A DNA stretch of 20,599 bases, taken from JBGLNJ01 sp964353405 (GTDB lineage: Bacteria > Chloroflexota > Anaerolineae > Fen-1058). Position 1 is the first letter of the stretch; every line of letters starts with the position of its first letter. A program made the translations under genes and the position numbers. The notes beneath the pieces were generated by a model, which saw only the letters and a list, made by a program, of their open reading frames with translations, was not told the origin of the DNA and made no database searches. Positions 7,358 through 13,854 of the stretch are shown in pieces. The stretch is from positions 1 to 20,599 of the forward strand of contig CAYGWJ010000040.1 in assembly GCA_964353405.1 (NCBI GenBank), written 5' to 3'.

Positions 7358-8215
7358 ATGACAACAGTCACTGGTCCTTCAGTTCGGCTGATCTTTTGCG
7401 AAGGTCAACCCGACAGTTTGGACTCGGCGTTGCTGAACCGTATCAAGTCACCAGATAGCCTCATTAGCCCGGTGGGCGGCAAATATGGAATGGGAGCTTT
7501 CATTCAAGGGCGTATGGCTAGCTACAAACCAGATCAGTGTCCTGACTGTCTAGGATTCCGAGATCGCGACTTTGATATGGAGCCACCAGATAATCCAGAA
7601 CTAATTCGCTTCAGCAGATTGCACAGCAAAACACCCATTTGGCTGACCTATCGAGCATGTGTTGAGAGCTACTTCATTGATGCTGAATTATTACACAACT
7701 ACTGGACTCAAAGTGCAACCGGCCCACTGTGGCAACACGGCCCAGCACCTAAAGTACAGGAAATTCAGGACAAGATACTGCAGGCTGCCCGTGAGTTAGC
7801 AGACTACCAAGCAACACGTTGGGCATTGGCGCAACTAAAACCCGGCCCGCGGTGGCCAGAAATCGAGACCACGTGGACAGACGGCAGCGGATATCTACCC
7901 CATTCGCTTACATTCGATGATTGTCTGACCGAGGCCAATAAGCTAGTCAATAAATTCGTATCGCAAGTTAGGGGGGTCACTGCAGAGAGACTCGAAAAGG
8001 GGGCCCAAGAATACCGTGTCCGTTTCACCCGGGATGATTTTCATTTGCGGCAGTTATTCCTGACCTGGTACCATGGCAAAGATTTATTAGCCAAATTGTC
8101 TCGACTCCTGGTGTCCAACTTCTCGCACAAGCACTATGCTGCATGGGCAGTCAGTCGTATACCCATCAGTCGACACCCAGATCTACAACAGCTAGCCACA
8201 TTATGTGGCGTGTAG
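7358..8215 (+). CDS. DUF4435/TOPRIM-like protein, PARIS AriB-like
   Basis: The 285-residue protein has the acidic signature of a TOPRIM-like nuclease fold. Glu15 lies in an N-terminal strand motif (RLIFCEGQPDS), Asp69-x-Asp71-x-Asp73 in GFRDRDFD, and Glu103 in CVESYFIDAELL, the last resembling the 'E(S/N)Y' segment of DUF4435 proteins. In PARIS, AriB is the toxic effector released by AriA and cleaves tRNA; that role here is inferred from fold and gene order only. The ATG follows the ATPase stop after one base, so the pair would be made in a fixed ratio. The C-terminal half is helical with no motif I recognise. Like its partner it is AT-richer than the surrounding xanthine-dehydrogenase genes. 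Confidence 0.68.
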   Translation: MTTVTGPSVRLIFCEGQPDSLDSALLNRIKSPDSLISPVGGKYGMGAFIQGRMASYKPDQCPDCLGFRDRDFDMEPPDNPELIRFSRLHSKTPIWLTYRACVESYFIDAELLHNYWTQSATGPLWQHGPAPKVQEIQDKILQAARELADYQATRWALAQLKPGPRWPEIETTWTDGSGYLPHSLTFDDCLTEANKLVNKFVSQVRGVTAERLEKGAQEYRVRFTRDDFHLRQLFLTWYHGKDLLAKLSRLLVSNFSHKHYAAWAVSRIPISRHPDLQQLATLCGV

Positions 8216-8255
8216 TACATCTGACAGGCCGCACCAGCGTGGAGCGTAGGCGTGA

Positions 8256-8283
8256 TTACGTTTTACGTTTCACGTTTCATGTT
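8256..8283. repeat. Four 7-bp tandem repeats
   Basis: TTACGTT, TTACGTT, TCACGTT and TCATGTT follow each other without gaps just before the start of the fused xanthine-dehydrogenase gene. The ribosome-binding region of that gene (GAGG, about 8288-8291) follows directly. Such heptamer runs are prone to slippage. Here the run marks the right junction between the inserted ATPase module and the host operon. Confidence 0.7.
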
Positions 8284-8298
8284 TAATGAGGTAAGCCG

Positions 8299-10977
8299 AT
8301 GAAACTCGCAATGATCATGAACGACCGACCCGTTTCGATTGACGTTGCGCCCAACGCGTTTCTGGCCGACGTGCTGCGCTACCAGTTGGGCCTGACCGGC
8401 GCCAAGATCGGCTGCCAGGAAGCCGAATGCGGCATCTGCACCGTCCTCGTCAACAGCACGCCGGTCAACTCGTGCATCTACCCCGCGGTCAAAGCGGCTG
8501 GCTGCAGTGTCCAGACCATTGAAGGGCTAAAGCTTGGCGATCAACTGCACCCGCTCCAGCAAGCGTTCATTGACCACGGCGCGGTGCAGTGTGGCTTTTG
8601 CACCTCGGGGCTGATCATGACGTCCAAGGCATTGCTCGACCGCAATCCCGCCCCAACGGACGACGACATCAAGCATGCACTCAAGGATACCTATTGCCGC
8701 TGCACCGGCTATGTGAGTGTCATCCACGCCATTCAAGATGCCGCACAGCGCATCCGAAGCACAGACCGCAGACCGCCGCAGTTACCCCAGACGAAGGCAC
8801 CACTCAACGTCGTCGGGCGACCGCTGCCCCGGCCCGATGCCGTGGCCAAGGTCAGCGGCGCGGCCAAGTACACCGACGATTATGTGTTCCCGAACATGCT
8901 GTTCGGCGCGACACTCCGAGCCGGCATTCCGCACGCCATCATCAAGCGGATTGACACGAGCAGGGCAAGGTCTCTGCCGGGCGTCGCCGCCGTCATCACA
9001 CATCAAGATGTGCCGGGCCAAAAGAATCACGGACTCGTCATCCTGGACTGGCCTGTGCTGTGCTATGACACAGTCCGCTACGTTGGCGATGCCGTCGCCG
9101 TCGTCGCAGCCGAAACGCCCGAGATCGCCCAGCAGGCGCTCGCACTCGTCGAGGTCGAATACGAGCCGCTGCCGGTGATGGATACGCCTCAGCGCGCGCT
9201 TCAGCCCGACGCGCCCAGGATTCACGCCTCCGGCAATCTCCTCAAGCACATCAAGGTGCGGCGAGGCGATGTGGAGCAAGGCTTTGCGCACGCCGATGTC
9301 ATCGTCGAGCGCACGTATCACACGGCCTTCACCGAGCACGCCTTCCTGGAGCCCGAGTGCTCCATCGCGCGCGTCACGGACAACGGCCGCATCGAGGTCT
9401 ATGTCGGCTCGCAGATTCCCTACCAGGACCGGGATCAAATCGCTGCGTGCCTGAACGTACCGGTAGAACAGGTGCGCGTCATCGGCACGCTGATTGGCGG
9501 CGGCTTTGGCGGCAAGGAAGACATCATGGGCCAGATTCACGCCGCGCTGCTGGCCAGGCTCACCGGGCGGCCGGTCAAGATTCTCTACTCGCGGCACGAG
9601 TCGCTCATCGCTCACCCCAAGCGGCACGCCACGACCATTCGCGTCAAAATCGGCGCCAAACGCGATGGCCGCCTGGTGGCGACGGAAGCCAAGTTGTGGG
9701 GCGACACGGGCGCATACGCCAGTCTGGGCGAAAAGGTCTTGACGCGGGCTACGACGTACGCGGCCGGGCCTTACGACGTGCCCAACGTCAAGATTGACTG
9801 CTATGCCACGTACACCAATAACCCTCCTGCCGGAGCCTTCCGTGGCTTTGGCGTCACCCAATCGTGCTACGCCGTCGAGTCCGCGCTCGACGAGCTGGCG
9901 CACGAGCTGAACCTGGACCCCATCGAGCTGCGGCGCATAAACGCGCTGCGAGTCGGCTCGACGACCAACACGGGCCAGGTCTTGCGCGAAAGTGTGGGAT
10001 TGTTGGAATGCCTGGACAAAGTACAGCAAGAAATCAGGCGACAAGAGGAACCTGGGGGAACTCGCGGGAGCAAGGTGCGCGCATGGGGATTGGCGTGCGC
10101 GTACAAGAACACCGGCCTGGGCGGCGGCGCGCCCGACAAGGCCGGGGCTGAAGTGCAAGTCTACACCGATGGCCGCGCCGAGATTCGCACGTCGTCGGCC
10201 GAAATCGGTCAGGGCCTGCCCGGTGTGCTGGCCGCGGTGACGGCGGAAGAACTCGGCCTGCCCTTCGAGCGCGTAAGCGTCCTGCTATCCGATACCGACC
10301 TGACGCCCAATGGCGGGCCGACGACGGCCTCGCGCCAGACGTTCGTTTCAGGCAACGCCGCGCGTCACGCTTCGATGCAGATGCGCCAGGTGTTGGCGCA
10401 GGTCGCCAGCGAGCGGCTCGACGCGCCGCCGCAGCAAATCGAGTTCACGAACGGCCTGGTGTGCGTTCGCCGCAACGGCGTGACTGAGCCTTGCGCCACA
10501 TTCGCCGAGGTCGTGCGGTGGGCCAGCGAAGAAGGCCGCCCGACCCGCCTCACGTGCGAATACCAGGCGCCCAAGACACAACCGCTCGGCACAGGCGGCG
10601 ACATGCACTTTGCGTTCAGTTACGCGGCGCAGGCCGCGCTCGTGGAGGTGGACACCGAGACCGGCCAAGTTCAAGTGCTCAAGGTCATCGCCGCGCACGA
10701 CATTGGACGCGCCATCAACCCGCTGTCGCTCGAAGGGCAAATCGAGGGCGGCATCGTGATGGGATTGGGCAACGCGCTGACGGAAGAATACATCGTAGAG
10801 AACGGCGTGCCGTACACCCAGTGGCTGGCGTGTTACAAGATGCCCAGCATCCGGCACACGCCCGAGATCGTGTCGTTCATCGTGGAACATCCGGCGGCAG
10901 AAGGGCCGTACGGGACCAAGGGCGTGGGCCAAGTCGCCAGCATTCCGACGACGCCCGCCATCACCAACGCGATCTAA
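8299..10977 (+). CDS. Xanthine dehydrogenase family protein: fused [2Fe-2S] and molybdopterin-binding subunits
   Basis: This is a cytoplasmic molybdenum hydroxylase of 892 residues. The N-terminal plant-ferredoxin-type cluster uses Cys39, Cys44, Cys47 and Cys59; the second cluster uses Cys98, Cys101, Cys133 and Cys135. From about residue 170 the molybdopterin domain follows, with GGGFGGKED near 398-406 and AFRGFG near 513-518. The fusion removes the need for a separate small subunit; the FAD subunit is at 5253. Two oddities stand out. The segment KGVGQ (residues 874-878) has Gln878 where the family normally has the active-site Glu (KGVGE). The stop TAA (10975-10977) falls where NAIYNAVGVRI is usual, with 31 in-frame family-like codons continuing to a TGA at 11071. 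The enzyme may therefore be impaired. The substrate could be xanthine or another heterocycle. Confidence 0.92.
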   Translation: MKLAMIMNDRPVSIDVAPNAFLADVLRYQLGLTGAKIGCQEAECGICTVLVNSTPVNSCIYPAVKAAGCSVQTIEGLKLGDQLHPLQQAFIDHGAVQCGFCTSGLIMTSKALLDRNPAPTDDDIKHALKDTYCRCTGYVSVIHAIQDAAQRIRSTDRRPPQLPQTKAPLNVVGRPLPRPDAVAKVSGAAKYTDDYVFPNMLFGATLRAGIPHAIIKRIDTSRARSLPGVAAVITHQDVPGQKNHGLVILDWPVLCYDTVRYVGDAVAVVAAETPEIAQQALALVEVEYEPLPVMDTPQRALQPDAPRIHASGNLLKHIKVRRGDVEQGFAHADVIVERTYHTAFTEHAFLEPECSIARVTDNGRIEVYVGSQIPYQDRDQIAACLNVPVEQVRVIGTLIGGGFGGKEDIMGQIHAALLARLTGRPVKILYSRHESLIAHPKRHATTIRVKIGAKRDGRLVATEAKLWGDTGAYASLGEKVLTRATTYAAGPYDVPNVKIDCYATYTNNPPAGAFRGFGVTQSCYAVESALDELAHELNLDPIELRRINALRVGSTTNTGQVLRESVGLLECLDKVQQEIRRQEEPGGTRGSKVRAWGLACAYKNTGLGGGAPDKAGAEVQVYTDGRAEIRTSSAEIGQGLPGVLAAVTAEELGLPFERVSVLLSDTDLTPNGGPTTASRQTFVSGNAARHASMQMRQVLAQVASERLDAPPQQIEFTNGLVCVRRNGVTEPCATFAEVVRWASEEGRPTRLTCEYQAPKTQPLGTGGDMHFAFSYAAQAALVEVDTETGQVQVLKVIAAHDIGRAINPLSLEGQIEGGIVMGLGNALTEEYIVENGVPYTQWLACYKMPSIRHTPEIVSFIVEHPAAEGPYGTKGVGQVASIPTTPAITNAI

Positions 10978-11073
10978 AACGCCGTCGGCGTGCGAATCTA
11001 TACGCTGCCGGTGGATCAGGACAAACTCTTGCGCGCCATGAAAGCCGGTCAGACTGCCATCTTGCCGGATTGA
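10978..11073 (+). pseudogene. Stranded C-terminal segment of the xanthine dehydrogenase Mo subunit
   Basis: Reading on in the same frame past the TAA at 10975-10977 gives 31 residues beginning NAVGVRIYTLPVDQDKLLRA and then TGA at 11071-11073. This is the normal C-terminal tail of the family. Replacing the TAA by TAC or TAT would restore a continuous protein of about 924 residues. Either the gene carries a recent nonsense mutation, or the base is a sequencing error, or the stop is read through. Confidence 0.75.
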
Positions 11074-11079
11074 TTTATC

Positions 11080-11200
11080 GGCTCATTGGGATTTGCCGTG
11101 GCGGGGATGCCGGAGTCCCCAACTTGTTGGGGGTGCAGCGCGGCAACCCCGAACAAGTTCGGGAGTCCGGACCGCCTATCACGGCAATTCCCAGAGAACC
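11080..11200. mobile_element. MITE-like element, 121 bp, with 8-bp target duplication
   Basis: The direct repeat GATTTATC flanks it (11072-11079 and 11201-11208). The 21-bp ends are inverted repeats (GGCTCATTGGG... at the left; GGTTCTCTGGG... read from the right; 17 of 21 identical, sharing TTGCCGTG). Inside are two hairpins, CCCCAAC/GTTGGGG (11117-11132) and CCCGAAC/GTTCGGG (11148-11163), which are also inverted copies of each other. It is non-coding. It sits immediately after the original TGA of the xanthine dehydrogenase gene; the left target copy overlaps that stop codon. Confidence 0.68.
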
Positions 11201-11232
11201 GATTTATCCATTTGGCCTTCCCGGACATCTGA

Positions 11233-11312
11233 GAGGGTGTCTGAAAAGCCCGTAGTTTAGGGCCTTGTGCCCGTTCGCCCACAAGGGGCTAAGCTACTTT
11301 TCAGACAGGCTC
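11233..11312. mobile_element. 80-bp hairpin MITE with insertion-sequence-like ends and 3-bp target duplication TGA
   Basis: The element is almost entirely one hairpin. The left arm begins GAGGGTGTCTGAAAAG and the right arm, read from the other end, begins GAGCCTGTCTGAAAAG. Both continue with TAG.TTAG.CC.TTGTG, with a 4-base insertion in the left arm. TGA is duplicated on both sides (11230-11232 and 11313-11315). Ends of the form GAGnnTGTCTGAAAA and a TNA duplication resemble the IS5 family (IS1031/IS427-like); this assignment is from memory of the family. It has no transposase. Confidence 0.7.
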
Positions 11313-11318
11313 TGAGAG

Positions 11319-11324
11319 TATACT
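11319..11324 (+). promoter_or_regulatory. Possible -10 box next to the 80-bp MITE
   Basis: TATACT lies 18 bp before the ATG of the HicB/DinB fusion gene and just right of the 80-bp element. A candidate -35 would fall inside the element's right end (around CTTTTC, 11297-11302) and is poor. If real, the insertion would supply half of the promoter. Confidence 0.25.
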
Positions 11325-11341
11325 GGACGAGCGAAGGACGC

Positions 11342-11998
11342 ATGAAAACCTATCACGTCTACATCGAAACGAGCCAGGACGCACTTGACGAGGGTGGGCC
11401 ACTGGCGCATCTGCCCGAGTTGCCCGGCTGCACCGCTCGCGGCAAGACAGTCGAGGCAACGAAGGACGCCATCCGCCGGGCCGCGCAAGATTACGTTGCC
11501 TTTCTCCGCACGCAGGGCGAGCGCGACTTGCCCGACGAGTTCGACTTCGACTTTCACGAGGTGAAGGACTATACGCTTCCGCCCGATTATGAGCCCACGA
11601 CGCCGGAAGAAATCGCGCGGGCCAAACGCTGGCTCGAAGCATCGCGGCGCGCGGTGCTGGCCGAAATCGGATATCTGCCGAGCGAGGCATGGGACTGGCA
11701 GCCCGCGCCGGACGAATGGTCGCTGCGCTGGATCACCAACCACATGGGCGGAGCCGAGCTGTACCTCACCGACAAATTGATGGAGCCAGATCACGCCCTG
11801 CTCGACCGATTGGAAACGACACGCCGCGCCGCATTCGAACGGCTCGACGCACTGGCGGCGGAAAACATGAGCCGCGTTACCACGTTCGACGGCGAAGCAT
11901 GGACGCCGAGCAAAGTCTTGCGGCGGATGCTCGAACACGAGCAAGAGCATCTGGCGCAAATCCGCGACCTCGTCGCTCGATTCAAATCAAGCCAATAG
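11342..11998 (+). CDS. HicB-like domain fused to a DinB-family domain
   Basis: The 218-residue protein has two parts. Residues 1 to about 75 match the HicB-type antitoxin fold (LPELPGCTARGKTVEAT followed by a helix, IRRAAQDYVAFLR). Residues from about 95 to 215 form a DinB/YfiT-like four-helix bundle with a likely metal triad His134 (ITNHMGG), His199 and His203 (HEQEH). DinB-fold proteins include thiol-dependent S-transferases and many uncharacterised members. No HicA toxin gene lies nearby, so a toxin-antitoxin role is not supported. The start at 11342 is chosen because GAAGGA precedes it and because the upstream in-frame codons lie inside the 80-bp MITE. Confidence 0.78.
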   Translation: MKTYHVYIETSQDALDEGGPLAHLPELPGCTARGKTVEATKDAIRRAAQDYVAFLRTQGERDLPDEFDFDFHEVKDYTLPPDYEPTTPEEIARAKRWLEASRRAVLAEIGYLPSEAWDWQPAPDEWSLRWITNHMGGAELYLTDKLMEPDHALLDRLETTRRAAFERLDALAAENMSRVTTFDGEAWTPSKVLRRMLEHEQEHLAQIRDLVARFKSSQ

Positions 11999-12052
11999 AC
12001 CATTGGCCACCCGCTATCACCGATCAGCCATCTGCCAAACAAAGGAGTTCTC

Positions 12053-13309
12053 ATGGATCATGTCCTAGGTTTCAAATGCAGTCTGTGCGGCCAGGAGTAT
12101 GGCCTGAGCCAAGTCGAATATGTCTGCCCCAAGCACGGCGACATGGGCAACCTCGATGTGGTGTACGACCTGAACAAGATCGCGCGGCGCTGGAGTCGCA
12201 AAAAATTGAGCCAGGACCACGACCAGTCCATCTGGCGTTACCGACCGCTTTTACCCCTCGAGCCGGATTCCCCAGTGGTTCCACTTCAGATCGGGGCCAC
12301 GCCGCTCTATCGCCCGCAGCGCTTGTGCGACGCTCTCAAGCTGCCCAACCTCTACGTCAAAGATGACGGGCGCAATCCCACCGGGTCGTTCAAAGACCGC
12401 GCCAGCTCGGTGGCCGTCGTCAAGGCGCGCGAGCTGGGAAGTAAAGTGATCACCACAGCCTCAACCGGCAACGCAGGCGCGGCGCTGGCGGGAATGGCAG
12501 CCGCAGTCGGCCAACCCGCCGTCATCTTTGCGCCGATGACCGCGCCCGAAGCCAAGGTGGCGCAACTCTTGATGTTCGGCGCCACGGTGATCCTGGTCAA
12601 CGGCAACTATGACCAGGCGTTTGACCTGTGCCTGCAAACCAGCCGCGAATTTGGCTGGTATTGCCGCAACACCGGCTACAATCCTTTCACGGCGGAAGGC
12701 AAAAAGACGGCCGCGCTGGAAATCTGCGAGCAGATGCAATGGAAAGCGCCCGACCGAATTTTCGTCTCCGTCGGCGATGGCAACATCATCTCCGGCATTC
12801 ACAAAGGACTCAAAGATTTGCACGCGCTGGGTTGGATTGACAAGCTGCCCAAGCTGATGGGCGTGCAGGCGGCCGGCTCGGCGGCGTGCTCTAACGCCTG
12901 GCGTGATCACACGGAGAAAATCACCCCGGTCAGCGCGGACACGCTGGCCGACAGCATCAGCGTGGATCTGCCGCGCGACGGCGTGCGCGCGGTGCGGGCC
13001 GTGTCGCACACGGGCGGCGCATACATCACCGTGACCGACGACGAAATCCTGGACGCGATGCGTGTGCTGGCCCGCCAGGCCGCCGTATTCGCAGAGCCGG
13101 CCGGCGCCGCCGCCTACGCGGGACTCGCTCGGGCCATCCAACAGCATATGGTCGAGCCGGACGAGACGATCGTCGTGCTCATCACAGGCAATGGCTTGAA
13201 GGATGTCCGCTCGGCCATCAAAGCCGCCGGTCAGGCGCATCGGATCGAGCCGACGCTGGATAAAGTCAAGGAATTGTGGGGCAAGCTGTCCGCCCAGACA
13301 GCGTCATGA
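12053..13309 (+). CDS. thrC: Threonine synthase (PLP-dependent)
   Basis: This enzyme converts O-phosphohomoserine to threonine in the cytoplasm, the last step of threonine synthesis. It has 418 residues. An N-terminal zinc-ribbon-like segment has Cys9, Cys12, Cys25 and His28. The PLP-binding Lys114 lies in PTGSFKDRA, the phosphate-binding Gly loop in SVGDGNIISG at about 239-248, and TASTGNAGAALAG near 135 contacts the cofactor. This is the fold-type II, archaeal/plant-like class with the Zn-ribbon leader. AAAGGAG just upstream is the ribosome-binding site. Its stop overlaps the start of a NUDIX gene (ATGA), so they are co-translated. Related fold-type II enzymes are possible, but the N-terminal ribbon and length favour threonine synthase. 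Confidence 0.9.
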   Translation: MDHVLGFKCSLCGQEYGLSQVEYVCPKHGDMGNLDVVYDLNKIARRWSRKKLSQDHDQSIWRYRPLLPLEPDSPVVPLQIGATPLYRPQRLCDALKLPNLYVKDDGRNPTGSFKDRASSVAVVKARELGSKVITTASTGNAGAALAGMAAAVGQPAVIFAPMTAPEAKVAQLLMFGATVILVNGNYDQAFDLCLQTSREFGWYCRNTGYNPFTAEGKKTAALEICEQMQWKAPDRIFVSVGDGNIISGIHKGLKDLHALGWIDKLPKLMGVQAAGSAACSNAWRDHTEKITPVSADTLADSISVDLPRDGVRAVRAVSHTGGAYITVTDDEILDAMRVLARQAAVFAEPAGAAAYAGLARAIQQHMVEPDETIVVLITGNGLKDVRSAIKAAGQAHRIEPTLDKVKELWGKLSAQTAS

Positions 13310-13845
13310 CCAAAACTGACCAGGGTGTAGAAAAATCCGCCGATCGCTATAAAGCCGTGCCGCGCACGCTGTGCTTTATCACGCGTGGAGATAAAGTACT
13401 GCTGTTGCGCGGTGCGCCCACCAAACGCATCTGGCCGAACAAATACAACGGCGTGGGCGGGCATGTGGAGGCGGACGAGGACATTTACACCTCCGCCCTG
13501 CGTGAGATGCACGAAGAGACCGGGCTGAATGTAGACCATGTCCAGTTGCGCGGCATCATCAATGTTGACGCCGGGCAAAAAACGGGTATCATAGTATTTG
13601 TGTTCACGGCGCGGGCGCTAGGACTAGAGTTTACACCTTCGCCCGAGGGCACGCTCGAGTGGGTCGAGCAAGACCGGATCAAAACGCTCGACCTTGTAGA
13701 AGACCTGCCGGAACTGTTACCCAGGGTGTTAGCCATGCGGACCGGCGATCCGCCGTTCTTTGCGCGCTATCACTATGACCAACACGACCGGCTCGTGATG
13801 ACCATGGCTGATCCTCCAGCTTCTCTGAGCCCTGGGCATTCGTAG
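13306..13845 (+). CDS. NUDIX hydrolase
   Basis: This is a 179-residue hydrolase of nucleoside diphosphates linked to another group. The full Nudix box is present at residues 52-74: Gly52, Glu58, Arg66-Glu67, Glu70-Glu71 and Gly73, which bind the catalytic metal. The N-terminal strand (PRTLCFITRGDKVLLLRG) and the WPNKYNGVGGHVE approach resemble MutT/8-oxo-dGTP diphosphatase-like members, but substrate cannot be read from sequence. The ATG at 13306 overlaps the threonine synthase stop (ATGA); an earlier in-frame ATG at 13276 would lie inside thrC and is less likely. The epimerase gene starts 9 bp after the stop, so the three genes form a tight run. Confidence 0.92.
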   Translation: MTKTDQGVEKSADRYKAVPRTLCFITRGDKVLLLRGAPTKRIWPNKYNGVGGHVEADEDIYTSALREMHEETGLNVDHVQLRGIINVDAGQKTGIIVFVFTARALGLEFTPSPEGTLEWVEQDRIKTLDLVEDLPELLPRVLAMRTGDPPFFARYHYDQHDRLVMTMADPPASLSPGHS

Positions 13846-13854
13846 CGAAAATCC

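Noticed and set aside
8782..10158. Open frame of 458 codons on the minus strand
   Set aside because: It is antisense to the xanthine dehydrogenase Mo domain, whose conserved motifs prove the plus-strand frame is the real one.
10975..10977. Recoded stop codon (programmed readthrough) in the Mo subunit
   Set aside because: Selenocysteine uses TGA, and no readthrough or pyrrolysine-like signal was seen at this TAA; a nonsense mutation or base error is simpler.
11267..11341. N-terminal extension of the HicB/DinB gene
   Set aside because: It is translated from the 80-bp hairpin element; ATG 11342 has its own GAAGGA and starts a normal HicB strand.
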